A DNA stretch of 64,000 nt from Dendrosporobacter quercicolus. Its GTDB lineage: Bacteria > Bacillota > Negativicutes > DSM-1736 > Dendrosporobacteraceae. The DNA lies in the NCBI RefSeq assembly GCF_900104455.1, contig NZ_FNHB01000001.1, positions 868,001 to 932,000 on the forward strand, written 5' to 3'. The first letter of the stretch is position 1. Each line of letters begins with the position of its first letter. This document shows, piece after piece, positions 55,785 to 63,939 of this stretch. The translations under genes were made by a program, and so were the position numbers. The notes beneath the pieces are model-generated. The model saw nothing but the letters and a program-made list of their open reading frames with translations, was not told the DNA's origin and made no database searches.

Positions 55785-55813
55785 AAAAAAGCCCAGCAGT
55801 TATGCCTGCCGGG
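55785..55813 (-). terminator. Terminator after tRNA-Gly
   Basis: CCCGGCAG (55806-55813) pairs with CTGCTGGG (55792-55799), one G-U pair, followed by C and six T residues on the minus strand. It lies 12 nt past the tRNA 3' end. Confidence 0.8.
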
Positions 55814-55825
55814 TAACAAGTCATA

Positions 55826-55900
55826 TGGAGCGGAAAACGAGATTCGAACTCGCGACCCTCGCCTTGGCAAGGCGATGCTCTACCGCTGAGCTATTTCCGC
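55826..55900 (-). tRNA. tRNA-Gly, anticodon GCC
   Basis: Read on the minus strand: acceptor stem GCGGAAA pairs with TTTCCGC; D arm AGCTCAGCGGTAGAGC; anticodon stem-loop CGCCTTGCCAAGGCG with anticodon GCC; T arm GCGAGTTCGAATCTCGT; discriminator T and an encoded CCA (55826-55828). All cloverleaf pairs are intact. It is a solitary tRNA with its own promoter and terminator. Confidence 0.97.
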
Positions 55901-55923
55901 ATTTCGTGTTTAAGACAGTATTT

Positions 55924-55952
55924 ATTATAACCATTATTACTACTTCTGTCAA
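55924..55952 (-). promoter_or_regulatory. Promoter of tRNA-Gly
   Basis: TTGACA (55947-55952) and TATAAT (55924-55929) on the minus strand with an ideal 17-nt spacer, ending 24 nt before the tRNA. Confidence 0.9.
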
Positions 55953-56067
55953 CTAAAATCCAGGTATTTGTACCCTTCTCATGACAATTCGTCCCTAACA
56001 GTAGCACACTAAAACAGCATTACTGCATATCATGTATAAGACTACCGGATAGAGGAGGGAGCAAAGC

Positions 56068-57348
56068 TTGTATTACCGTCTGCACAACCACTGCAAGCTG
56101 GTAGAAGGGGCAAGCCGGGGAGCCATCTATGACTTTGCCAGCGCCAAGGTTTATTCCATCAACCGTGGTGCGCTGGAGCTGCTGCAAGCTTGCCAGGCTG
56201 CAGCAGCCACCGAACTATTTGATGTTAACTGCCCGGATAATCAAGTTTACCTGCAATTCCTGGATAGTTTGACCGCCAAAGGGCTGGGTTCTCTTTATTT
56301 GACCCCGCCGCAGCATCAGCCAATGGAGCCTGAGTTGGCCGATCAAACGGCAAAAATCGATTTTCTCTGGCTTGAGCTGACTTCAGCCTGCAATAATAAA
56401 TGTTTGCATTGTTATACCGCCAGCGGTCCGGCTGTCCAAGAGACAGACAAGGTATCTCACGATCGCTGGCTCGACATCATTGCTGAGGCCCGGCAAGCCG
56501 GAGCTACAGCTATTCAATTGATTGGCGGCGAACCCCTGCTATATAAGAACTGGCAGGAACTGGTCATAAAAGCTGGTGATGCAGGATTTGAGTTTATCGA
56601 AATTTTCACCAACGCCACTTTGATCCAGGATACTGATATTGACTTCTTTAAAAGATACAATGTTAGTATTGCGACAACGATTTATGCCGACAATGCCAAA
56701 GTACATGACCGGGTTACCCTGCACCCAGGCAGCTTTGACAAAACCATGACCGCGATTAACAAGCTGCTGGCCGCCGGCATTCCGTTGAGAATTGCCTCAA
56801 TTATTATGAAAGCCAATGAAACGCAGGCGGACAACATTATGAAACTTTGCACCCGGCTGGGCGTTGAACCAACTCCGCCGGATATCGTCCGGCCAACCGG
56901 GCGCGGCAATGATGCAGCGCTAACGCCAACCCTTTACACCAAGCAACCCATTCAACCGCCTTTTTACACTGATGAATACTCTTTTACTCAAGCCCAGAAA
57001 TATCATTCCTGCCTCACCGGAAAAATTGCGATAACGGCAAGCGGTGATGTTATCCCTTGTATTTTTGCCCGCAGTCAGACCTGCGGCAACATATTAACAG
57101 CTACACTGCATGAGGTGCTGAACGGCGAACCCCTGAAAGCCATCTGGCGGACAACCAAAGATCAGGTGGAAAAATGCCAGGATTGCGAATATCGCTATGC
57201 CTGCAATGACTGCCGGCCGCTGGCGCAAAGCAGTGATAGGCAGAACCGCTGGCTTGCCTGTTCCGTAGGCTGCTCTTATGATCCTTACACCGGCCAATGG
57301 AACTGCAATGAAAAAACCACAAAACAAATAGGAGGCGAAACCCAATGA
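56068..57348 (+). CDS. Radical SAM/SPASM peptide-modifying enzyme
   Basis: The 426-residue protein has an N-terminal part of about 85 residues that resembles a PqqD-like peptide-recognition domain (YRLHNHCKLVEGASRG, YDFASAKVYSINRGALELL). The radical SAM core follows with CNNKCLHC (C108, C112, C115) and GGEPLL (153-158). The SPASM tail has cysteines at 315, 331, 339, 370, 373, 379, 382, 398 and 402, enough for two auxiliary 4Fe-4S clusters. This is the plan of enzymes that form thioether or related crosslinks in ribosomal peptides. GGAGGGAG precedes the TTG start at 56068. Its stop overlaps the ATG of the Cys-rich gene by 4 nt, strongly suggesting that protein is its substrate. Confidence 0.9.
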   Translation: MYYRLHNHCKLVEGASRGAIYDFASAKVYSINRGALELLQACQAAAATELFDVNCPDNQVYLQFLDSLTAKGLGSLYLTPPQHQPMEPELADQTAKIDFLWLELTSACNNKCLHCYTASGPAVQETDKVSHDRWLDIIAEARQAGATAIQLIGGEPLLYKNWQELVIKAGDAGFEFIEIFTNATLIQDTDIDFFKRYNVSIATTIYADNAKVHDRVTLHPGSFDKTMTAINKLLAAGIPLRIASIIMKANETQADNIMKLCTRLGVEPTPPDIVRPTGRGNDAALTPTLYTKQPIQPPFYTDEYSFTQAQKYHSCLTGKIAITASGDVIPCIFARSQTCGNILTATLHEVLNGEPLKAIWRTTKDQVEKCQDCEYRYACNDCRPLAQSSDRQNRWLACSVGCSYDPYTGQWNCNEKTTKQIGGETQ

Positions 57349-57830
57349 CCTTCTCACCCAAGCCACCCAAATGGGAAAGACCTGAACTCCTGGAGTTTGA
57401 AGATGAAAATTCCGAGCTGGTAAAAGCTGAGGATGAGGATACAGCTGAGGATGACGGCACATATGATGATTATTCTAATGATTACATTGAAGACGATGTC
57501 GAGGCTGACGACCGCCTTCAGGGAAATATCGGCTGTTATCCAACCGCAGCCCCCTGCAATCCATCCTGTCGTCCAAACTGTAATCCCGCCTGCCGCCCAA
57601 ATTGCAATCCGTCCTGTCGTCCAAACTGCAACCCCGCCTGCCGCCCAAACTGCAATCCAACTTGCAAACCTGCCTGCCAGCCTACCTGTCAGCCAGTAAA
57701 TTGCTTCCCGGTATGCCGGCCGCGTTTTTGCCAGCCGCGTTATTGTTACCCCGCTTGCCGGCCAGCCTGTAATCCCGGCTATTGTTTTCCAAAACCCGGC
57801 TGCAATCCGCAATGCGCTGCTCCCCGGTAG
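57345..57830 (+). CDS. Cysteine-rich CxP-repeat protein, probable precursor peptide
   Basis: I do not recognise a named family. Of its 161 residues, the first 63 have no cysteine and are strongly acidic (23 Asp/Glu, for example EDEDTAEDDGTYDDY). The remaining 98 contain 22 cysteines, nearly all followed by x-Pro: CNPSCRPNCNPACRPN occurs twice in tandem, then CNPTCKPACQPTCQP and looser CxPxxC steps to the end. The layout is leader plus modifiable core, like ranthipeptides or CXXX-repeat targets. It overlaps the radical SAM gene by 4 nt (ATGA) and has a terminator 16 nt after its stop. No export signal is obvious. An alternative is a metal-binding or structural surface protein. Confidence 0.85.
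   Translation: MTFSPKPPKWERPELLEFEDENSELVKAEDEDTAEDDGTYDDYSNDYIEDDVEADDRLQGNIGCYPTAAPCNPSCRPNCNPACRPNCNPSCRPNCNPACRPNCNPTCKPACQPTCQPVNCFPVCRPRFCQPRYCYPACRPACNPGYCFPKPGCNPQCAAPR
57555..57650 (+). repeat. 48-bp tandem repeat, two units, in the Cys-rich gene
   Basis: Two consecutive 48-bp units (57555-57602 and 57603-57650), each made of two related 24-bp halves, encode 16 residues apiece. The units differ at a few bases, mostly synonymous, so the repeat is kept at protein level. Confidence 0.85.
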
Positions 57831-57845
57831 CATTACTTTCCCCAG

Positions 57846-57869
57846 GCGCCAGCTAACTGGCGCTTTTTT
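57846..57869 (+). terminator. Terminator after the Cys-rich gene
   Basis: GCGCCAG (57846-57852) and CTGGCGC (57857-57863) form a 7-bp stem with loop CTAA, followed by six T residues. It ends the two-gene radical SAM operon. Confidence 0.88.
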
Positions 57870-58073
57870 CTATCCAGACGGATAGTTGTAAGGTTGAAGC
57901 TCTGGTTCAGATACAAAACAACCGGCTGGAATAAACGCTGAAAAATCGAGAAAAATAGGCTAAAGCTCTAAAAAAACAACGAGCCAAGCCTTTAGGCCGT
58001 CTTAACAAACGTCTATACATAGCCAGACTGCGGCATGACCGCAAACGACGCTTTCCTTCTCCTGCCGTTAGTG

Positions 58074-58186
58074 TATAATTGGGCTACAGAGTCATACAAA
58101 TTGATCATGCAGCCGTCGTCGCCCCCGTCTGCCGCCCTTTGTCCGCAAATCCAAAAAGCTTAAAGACCATTCTTAGGTCTTTTTTG
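58074..58186 (+). promoter_or_regulatory. Leader with attenuator-like terminator before the KimA-like gene
   Basis: The 413-nt gap after the Cys-rich gene holds its terminator, then no recognisable gene. A TATAAT box (58074-58079, poor -35) may start a leader of about 160 nt. Near its end AAAGACC/GGTCTTT (58162-58168, 58176-58182) plus a T run forms a terminator 59 nt before the coding start, so transcription may be attenuated. I looked for the c-di-AMP (ydaO) riboswitch common upstream of KimA and do not recognise its core. Confidence 0.4.
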
Positions 58187-58244
58187 TTTTTCATTGACGG
58201 CATCGTTTTGGATATTGACTACATTGTTAGGAGGTCTAAATTTT

Positions 58245-60086
58245 ATGATGCGATTGTTAAGGCGGTTGCTAATTGGCCGGCCGTTGCACAATCAGGAAAT
58301 TGCTCACGAAAAAATGCCAAAATGGAAAGCTCTGTCCATTTTTTCATCAGATGCACTTTCTTCAGTCGCTTACGGTCCTGAGCAAATCATGCTGATTCTG
58401 GCGGTTCCCGGCCTAATGGCCTATGGTTTTCTTGGTCCGGTAGCAATAGCCATATTGCTGCTGCTGGCGATTGTCACTTTTTCCTATGTGCAGGTGACCC
58501 GAGTTACGCCCGGCGGCGGCGGATCGTACGCGGTAGCCAGGGCAAATTTGGGTGAGCTGCCGGCGCTTACAGCGGCGGCGGCTTTGTTTGCCGACTACAC
58601 GCTGACTGTGGCAGTCAGCGTCTGTGCAGGCACTGCCGCAATTGTTTCGGCATTTCCCGACCTCGCCGGTTACGAGGTTACCATAGATTTAATCGTTTTA
58701 TTTGCCATATTGATGCTCCTTAACTTGCGGGGAATGCGCGAATCGGCGACTGCATTTGTGTATCCGACCTACGCCTTTATTATTGGCATTGCCCTGTTAA
58801 TTCTGACAGGCTTTTATCAAGCGTTAACCACACCGCTGCCGGCAATCCCGCAGGAATCGCTTTCACCGCACTGGGATTGGGCAATAACCCTTTTGGTCTT
58901 GCGGGCTTTTGCCAGTGGCTGCAGTTCCATGACCGGACTGGAGGCAATATCCAACGGAGTATCGATGTTTAAGAAACCGTCAATCCAGAATGCCGTAGTC
59001 ACAACCTACTGGATGTCTGCAATTTTAGGATTGATGTTCATCAGCATTTCTTTTTTTATTCTGCATTTTCATATATTACCGTTGGGAGAAGTTACCGCCT
59101 TATCGCAAATTGCCGAACTCATCTTTGGCCGAAACTGGGCTTACTATTATATTCAGGTTACGACCATGCTGATCCTATATCTGGCGGCCAATACGGCTTT
59201 TAACGGCTTGCCGCCGCTACTGTCAATCTTGGCAAGAGATGGTTATATGCCGCGTTATTTAGGCTTTAGAGGCGAGCGCCTTAATTTTTCCAATGGCATC
59301 ATTTTGCTGAGTATGATCGCCGGCTTGCTAATCATCCTGTATCAGGGCGATACTGAACATCTCATTTCGCTGTATGCTGTAGGCGTTTTCATTTCTTTTA
59401 CCATTGCGCAGTCCGGGATGGTTGTACACTGGCGCAGGGAGAAAACTCCGGGCTGGCTGCCCCGGGCAATATTAAATACCATTGGCGCAACGGTTACCGG
59501 CATCGTGGTACTCATGATCGCCGTCACCAAATTTGCTTACGGAGCCTGGATGATTTTGATCTTTATCCCTGTAATGATCATGGCGTTTAAAAAAATCCGC
59601 AGCCATTATAATGATATGGCCGAACAGCTTCATTTACCGCTGGAAGAACTGCCTCCGGCAAATTCAGCGAATGTAGCAGGCAAGAATATTGTTATCATTC
59701 CAATCTCCACACCAACCGCAGTTGTCGCTCAAACTTTAAAATATGCCAAATCCATCGGCAATACTGTTGTGGCCCTGCATATCGCCACAGATGAAGAAGC
59801 AGGTCAAAAAGTACGGACAAAGTGGCTGCGCTGGAACCCGGGGATTGAGCTTGTTACCGTCTACTCGCCCTATCGCCTGGTCATTCAGCCGCTCATTGAC
59901 TATATTGATGAAATTGCCGCAAAAAAAGATCCGGAAGACTTTATCACTGTACTCATTCCTGAGTTTGAAACCAAACAATGGTGGCATCGCCTGCTGCATA
60001 ACCAGACAGGCTGGATTTTACGTACTTTGCTGATCTTAAGAAAAAACGTCATTGTAACAACAATTCCGTTTCACCTGAAACGGTAG
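58245..60086 (+). CDS. APC-superfamily permease, KimA-like (potassium uptake)
   Basis: The 613-residue protein has about 12 membrane segments. The N terminus carries ALSIFSSDALSSVAYGPEQI, a signature of the YdaO/KimA group, then TPGGGGSYAVARANLGELPA, ASGCSSMTGLEAISNGVSMF and a soluble C-terminal domain of about 150 residues (KNIVIIPISTPTAVVAQTLK). B. subtilis KimA is a similar-length K+/H+ symporter inhibited by c-di-AMP; the same function is likely but not certain. AGGAGG lies 10 nt before the ATG at 58245; an upstream in-frame ATG (58194) lacks a site. The stop codon lies within a partial copy of the dispersed repeat. Confidence 0.85.
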   Translation: MMRLLRRLLIGRPLHNQEIAHEKMPKWKALSIFSSDALSSVAYGPEQIMLILAVPGLMAYGFLGPVAIAILLLLAIVTFSYVQVTRVTPGGGGSYAVARANLGELPALTAAAALFADYTLTVAVSVCAGTAAIVSAFPDLAGYEVTIDLIVLFAILMLLNLRGMRESATAFVYPTYAFIIGIALLILTGFYQALTTPLPAIPQESLSPHWDWAITLLVLRAFASGCSSMTGLEAISNGVSMFKKPSIQNAVVTTYWMSAILGLMFISISFFILHFHILPLGEVTALSQIAELIFGRNWAYYYIQVTTMLILYLAANTAFNGLPPLLSILARDGYMPRYLGFRGERLNFSNGIILLSMIAGLLIILYQGDTEHLISLYAVGVFISFTIAQSGMVVHWRREKTPGWLPRAILNTIGATVTGIVVLMIAVTKFAYGAWMILIFIPVMIMAFKKIRSHYNDMAEQLHLPLEELPPANSANVAGKNIVIIPISTPTAVVAQTLKYAKSIGNTVVALHIATDEEAGQKVRTKWLRWNPGIELVTVYSPYRLVIQPLIDYIDEIAAKKDPEDFITVLIPEFETKQWWHRLLHNQTGWILRTLLILRKNVIVTTIPFHLKR

Positions 60087-60103
60087 GATAATGGCTGATA
60101 AGA
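60078..60103 (+). repeat. Dispersed palindromic repeat, partial copy 3
   Basis: AAACGGTAGGATAATGGC then TGATAAGA at the end of the KimA-like gene matches the right half of copies 1 and 2 (GTAGAATAATGGCTGATAAG). It runs straight into a 20-bp perfect hairpin (60103-60152), as copy 1 does (23737-23777). Confidence 0.55.
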
Positions 60104-60152
60104 TAATAGGTCTGTGAATAACGTATTTCTAAGTTATTCACAGACCTATTAT
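60103..60152. terminator. Convergent hairpin between kimA-like gene and znuA
   Basis: A 20-bp perfect inverted repeat (arms 60103-60122 and 60133-60152, ATAATAGGTCTGTGAATAAC) with a 10-nt loop lies between convergent genes. T residues on both flanks let it terminate either way. Confidence 0.85.
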
Positions 60153-60163
60153 TTCATACTACC

Positions 60164-61171
60164 CTAATCATTTAATGCTTTCTTTAAATTCTCAAGGTTT
60201 TCTTTCATTATACTTAAATAATTTTTCCCTTGCTTTACCTCTTCGGCAGTCAAACTCTCGATTGGATTTAAAACCAGTAACCCGGCTCCGGTTTCTTTGG
60301 CAATCGTTTCTGATACTCTGGGACTAACCAGAGTTTCGAAAAATATGTATTTGACATTATGTTCACGGCAAAACTTAATAATTTCAGCCATTTTATCAGG
60401 CGTTGGCTCACTGTCAGGCGATAAGCCCATGACGGCTAACTGATGCAAGTCATAACGCTCAGCCAGATAACCAAATGCGGCATGGCTTGTTATGATATCC
60501 CTGCGGGCAACGGTACTTAGCGCCGACTTATAATCCTGATCCAGCTGGGCCAGTTCGCTGTTAAACCGCTCGGCATTTGCCAGATAATAATCGCTGTTGG
60601 ACGGATCTGCAGCTGCTAAAGCTGCAGCAATCGTTTTTACCTCCTGCTGTGCGCTGACCGGATCAAGCCAGGTATGCATATCAACATGAACATGGCCATG
60701 TTCATGACCATGTTCATGACCATGTTCATTTTCTTTGCCTTCATGCTCGTGCTCATGCTCCTCGTGCTCATGCTCCTCGTGCTCATGCTCCCCTTCCCTG
60801 TCGGCTAATAATGCAATGCCCTTGCTCACCTCCACCGCTTTGGCGGATCCCAGCACTTCCGGCGCTAACAGCTTATCAATCGGTTCCAGCCCGGCGCCAT
60901 GATAAAAAAACACCTTTGCGGTTTTAATCTGAGCAATTTCCTTCGCTGTCGGCTCCCAGTCATGAGGTTCCGTCCCTGGATTTACCAGCATGACCGCCTC
61001 GACTTTGTCACCGCCAACCTGACGCACAAAATCATAAACCGGATAAACGGTAGCTACAACCTTCATTTTTTCACTAACTGCGCTGGTTTCGTTGACTTTG
61101 CCGCACCCGGCGACAAACACAACCAAACTCAGCACCAGCAGATAAACAGACACTCTTTTTCCTAATCGCAC
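60164..61171 (-). CDS. znuA: Zinc ABC transporter substrate-binding lipoprotein
   Basis: ZnuA/AdcA-type protein that binds Zn(II) outside the membrane. The 335-residue protein has a signal peptide with lipobox LVVFVAGC (C23), the first ligand region TEPHDWEPTAKEI (H70), a His/Glu-rich loop (about 129-165) that is typical of zinc rather than manganese receptors, then DMHTWLDP (H166), SHAAFGYL and the C-terminal domain. The start is GTG at 61171 with AAGGAGG. It lies 30 nt after the Fur-family gene on the same strand. The ZnuB/ZnuC membrane and ATPase genes are not in the visible neighbourhood. Confidence 0.93.
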   Translation of the reverse strand: MRLGKRVSVYLLVLSLVVFVAGCGKVNETSAVSEKMKVVATVYPVYDFVRQVGGDKVEAVMLVNPGTEPHDWEPTAKEIAQIKTAKVFFYHGAGLEPIDKLLAPEVLGSAKAVEVSKGIALLADREGEHEHEEHEHEEHEHEHEGKENEHGHEHGHEHGHVHVDMHTWLDPVSAQQEVKTIAAALAAADPSNSDYYLANAERFNSELAQLDQDYKSALSTVARRDIITSHAAFGYLAERYDLHQLAVMGLSPDSEPTPDKMAEIIKFCREHNVKYIFFETLVSPRVSETIAKETGAGLLVLNPIESLTAEEVKQGKNYLSIMKENLENLKKALND

Positions 61172-61201
61172 GTTGGCGCCTCCTTAACCTTCTTAATGTT
61201 T

Positions 61202-61624
61202 CTAACCGGCACTGGCGCACTCCCGGCAATAGCCGTAAAACTCCAGAGAATGCGAAGTTATTTTAAAACCACCGGCTTCAGCTTTAGCCAAATCCCCATG
61301 GCTGACCGGACAAAAATCCAGACACTGCGTCGTCCCGCAGCTTACGCAAATCAAGTGATGATGATGATCTGTTTCCACAATTTCAAAAACATTGCCTTCT
61401 CTGCCCTTGGTATGAATCTCGCTGACGATTCCTAACTCAACTAATAAGCTTAAATTGCGATAAATTGTATCAAAACTAACATCAGGGGTAATTGTACGCA
61501 CATAATCCCAAATCCGTTGAGCTGTGGGAAACTTGCCGCACTTAGCTAACGCGGTAATAACCGCCCGGCGCTGCGGCGTAATCTTAAATCCTTTATCACG
61601 CAAAACCCTAATCAGCTGCTCCAT
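61202..61624 (-). CDS. Fur-family regulator, probably zinc-responsive (Zur)
   Basis: The 140-residue protein has a winged helix (GFKITPQRRAVITALAKCGK, VSFDTIYRNLSLLVELGIVS) and a dimerisation domain with ETDHHHHLICVSCGTTQCLD followed by FC, and a terminal GYCREC. Two CxxC-type pairs make the structural zinc site; the His cluster is the sensing site. Its place next to znuA favours Zur over Fur or PerR. It starts at ATG 61624 and precedes znuA by 30 nt, so the two are likely one transcript. Confidence 0.9.
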   Translation of the reverse strand: MEQLIRVLRDKGFKITPQRRAVITALAKCGKFPTAQRIWDYVRTITPDVSFDTIYRNLSLLVELGIVSEIHTKGREGNVFEIVETDHHHHLICVSCGTTQCLDFCPVSHGDLAKAEAGGFKITSHSLEFYGYCRECASAG

Positions 61625-61878
61625 AGCCAGATAACACCTTTCTTATTTAGTAATATTCCCATTTAAATTTTAACTTATATGAATCCTCATTTGCAATAGC
61701 AGTTCGCTATTTATTGTAAAAAAACATGATAATAAAGCTGAATATCTTCATTTTATGCTTAATTAGCTAAAATGCCAGACCAAAAACTTTGGTGAACTTA
61801 TTTCATATGATATAATTATTTTAAATAATTAAACTTCTGCCTGTGCAGTTTGCAAAAGCAAGGAGAGTGAACACGTAT

Positions 61879-63207
61879 TTGGACACACCTTCGGTAGGTC
61901 TGGAAATTACCATAATACTAATGTTGATCTTGGCGAATGGAGTTTTCGCCATGACTGAAATGGCCATAGTATCTTCACGTAAAGCACGATTGGAAAAACA
62001 GGCTGATTCCGGCGATACCGGCGCCAGGATTGCTTTAGAGTTAGCGGCGGAGCCAACGCCTCTTTTATCGACTATTCAGATTGGAATTACCTTGATCGGT
62101 ATTCTTACCGGCGCCTTTGGCGGAGCTACTTTGTCCAAAAGCCTGGCTCCACAGCTGCAGTCAATTCCGGTTATCGGCAGTTACAGTGAGGCTGTTGCCT
62201 TATTTATTGTTATCTCTAGCATTACCTATCTTTCCCTTATTCTGGGTGAATTGGTGCCGAAGAGACTGGCGCTGAATAACCCCGAGCCAATTGCGGCATT
62301 ACTGGCCCGCCCCATGCGTACCTTTGCCAGATTGGCCTCACCGCTCGTCAAATTCTTAAGTTCTTCCACCAAGTTTACCCTTAGGACTCTCGGGGTCAAA
62401 CCTTCGCAGGAACCGCCGGTAACTGAAGACGAAATCAGAATTCTGATTGAACAGGGTACTGAAGCCGGAACCTTCGAGAAAACCGAGCAGGACATGGTAG
62501 AAAAAATCTTTCGCTTAGGCGATCAGCGTGCCTATTCTATTATGACACCCCGTACGCAAATGGTCTGGCTGGACTTGGAAGAACCCTTTGAGCTTAATTT
62601 ACAGATCATTAAGGACAGCTCCCACACCCGCTTTCCTGCAGCCAAAGGTAATCTCGATGATTTTTCAGGCATAATCTATATCAAGGATCTCTTATCTGCA
62701 AACCTCAATGCCAGCCTTGATATTGAATCCCTGGTTCGTACTCCCATGTTTATCCCGAAATCGATGAAAGCATTCAAAATTCTTGAGACCTTTAAGCAAA
62801 CCGGTACGCACGAAGCCGTGGTACTCGACGAGTTCGGCGGAGTAATCGGTTTTATCACCCTCCATGATATTCTGTCGGAAATCGTAGGCGACATCTCCCC
62901 TGATACTGAATTAGAGGATGTTCAAATCATTCAGCGCGATGACGGGTCCTGGCTTGTTGACGGCTTATTGCCAGTTGAGGACTTTAAGGAAGTTTTCGAC
63001 ATTGATGAGCTGCCGGATGAAGCCCGCGATCATTATCAGACAGTCGGGGGCTTTGTCACTTCATATCTTGGTTATATTCCCGCAGCGTCCGAAAGCTTTG
63101 AGTGGAATGATCTGCGCTTTGAAATAATGGACATGGACCGGGTGCGGGTAGATAAAATTCTGGTTACCAGGCTTGCTGCAGAAGCTGAAACGGAAACCAG
63201 AATTTAA
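61879..63207 (+). CDS. CNNM/CBS-domain membrane protein (HlyC/CorC family)
   Basis: Such proteins are linked to Mg2+/Co2+ efflux or ion balance; the 'hemolysin' name is historical. About 443 residues: an N-terminal DUF21 (CNNM) domain with about four membrane segments (LEITIILMLILANGVFAMTE, LGELVPKRLALNNPEPIAAL), a CBS pair (about 195-330; IMTPRTQMVWLDLEEPFELN, HEAVVLDEFGGVIGFITLHD) and a CorC_HlyC domain (DDGSWLVDGLLPVEDF). AAGGAG sits 13 nt before the TTG at 61879; a GTG at 61867 is too close to it and GTG 61843 has no site. A TATAAT box lies at 61811-61816. Confidence 0.88.
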   Translation: MDTPSVGLEITIILMLILANGVFAMTEMAIVSSRKARLEKQADSGDTGARIALELAAEPTPLLSTIQIGITLIGILTGAFGGATLSKSLAPQLQSIPVIGSYSEAVALFIVISSITYLSLILGELVPKRLALNNPEPIAALLARPMRTFARLASPLVKFLSSSTKFTLRTLGVKPSQEPPVTEDEIRILIEQGTEAGTFEKTEQDMVEKIFRLGDQRAYSIMTPRTQMVWLDLEEPFELNLQIIKDSSHTRFPAAKGNLDDFSGIIYIKDLLSANLNASLDIESLVRTPMFIPKSMKAFKILETFKQTGTHEAVVLDEFGGVIGFITLHDILSEIVGDISPDTELEDVQIIQRDDGSWLVDGLLPVEDFKEVFDIDELPDEARDHYQTVGGFVTSYLGYIPAASESFEWNDLRFEIMDMDRVRVDKILVTRLAAEAETETRI

Positions 63208-63377
63208 AATCCTCTGCAGACGTCCGGTAAAACTCCGGCTATTCCCTAACGGACTGCCGGCTGATAACAGACCGGCCCCGGGCGACAGTTCCCCTTTCCG
63301 TTCTTTCATCTTGGCCAGACTGGCAGCAACAGTAATTGCCGCTAAACTGCCGTAAATTGTTATGAGCGAAAAACACC

Positions 63378-63405
63378 TTGACTTTTGAGATAAATTATAT
63401 ATTAT
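63378..63405 (+). promoter_or_regulatory. Promoter/operator of the ArsR-type gene
   Basis: TTGACT (63378-63383) and TATTAT (63400-63405) are 16 nt apart. The intervening and following AT-rich dyad (GATAAATTATATATTATG... TTAT) overlaps the -10 and resembles ArsR/SmtB-type operators, suggesting autorepression. Confidence 0.55.
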
Positions 63406-63428
63406 GTATCTTATTAGAGGTGATCATT

Positions 63429-63797
63429 ATGCGCGGTCCTGAATGCCTGGAGGATCTTTGCGAACAGTTTTGTGAGCATCCGAACATCATCTGTATCGCC
63501 AGAAACGAAGCGATTCCTGACAGTGAGGCCCAGCAAATTGCTGAAATTTTCAAGCTGCTTGGGGATACAACCAGAGTAAAAATTTTACAAATCCTATCAA
63601 AACGGGAGTTATGCGTCTGCGATATTGCCGCGGTTGTCGATATGGGACAATCGGCGGTATCGCATCAGCTCCGCTTGCTGCGCAGTGCGCGCCTGGTCAA
63701 ATATCGCCGCGAAGGAAAACTGGCCTGGTATTCTTTAGACGACGAACATGTCGGTTCACTGCTTGCTCAAAGCATTGAACATATTAAGCACGACTAG
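63429..63797 (+). CDS. ArsR/SmtB-family metal-sensing repressor
   Basis: The 122-residue protein has a winged helix (KLLGDTTRVKILQILSKREL, DMGQSAVSHQLRLLRSARLV) and the CadC-type metal motif ELCVCD. The N terminus adds three Cys (PECLEDLCEQFCEHPN), giving an N-terminal plus alpha-3 site typical of Cd/Pb/Zn sensors (CadC). GAGGTGAT precedes the ATG at 63429; the frame runs further upstream without a site. No effector pump is visible downstream inside the window. It could control the gene after 63.9 kb only if that is on the plus strand, and the visible end there is minus, so its target is unknown. Confidence 0.88.
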   Translation: MRGPECLEDLCEQFCEHPNIICIARNEAIPDSEAQQIAEIFKLLGDTTRVKILQILSKRELCVCDIAAVVDMGQSAVSHQLRLLRSARLVKYRREGKLAWYSLDDEHVGSLLAQSIEHIKHD

Positions 63798-63852
63798 TAT
63801 TGACGTTCACAGGCCATCCTTAGGCCTCAGCAGGATGAATGAGCTGAATAGC

Positions 63853-63908
63853 CGCGAATAAGCAAAAAGCTTTCAGTATTTTTCCTGAAAGCTTTTTGCT
63901 TATTCGCG
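63853..63908. terminator. Long bidirectional terminator after the arsR gene
   Basis: CGCGAATAAGCAAAAAGCTT plus three bases (63853-63875) pairs perfectly with 63886-63908 (23 bp, 10-nt loop) between an upstream plus gene and a minus gene end. T and A runs lie inside the stem (AAAAAGC/GCTTTTT). Confidence 0.9.
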
Positions 63909-63939
63909 AAATAAGAAAGTACAACCGGTGCACGGCAGT

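Noticed and set aside
57555-57650. Tandem repeat considered as a CRISPR array
   Set aside because: Units are adjacent without unique spacers, lie in a coding frame and differ mostly at synonymous sites.
57354-57833. 159-codon minus-strand frame opposite the Cys-rich gene
   Set aside because: Its Gly/Ala/Trp repeats simply mirror the CxP repeat; the plus gene has coupling, a terminator and the right start.
58079-58381. 100-codon plus-strand frame before the KimA-like gene
   Set aside because: It spans the attenuator and the true KimA start in another frame and lacks a ribosome site.
63061-63309. 82-codon minus-strand frame overlapping the CBS-protein end
   Set aside because: It mainly shadows a well-supported plus-strand gene and has no clear start signal.
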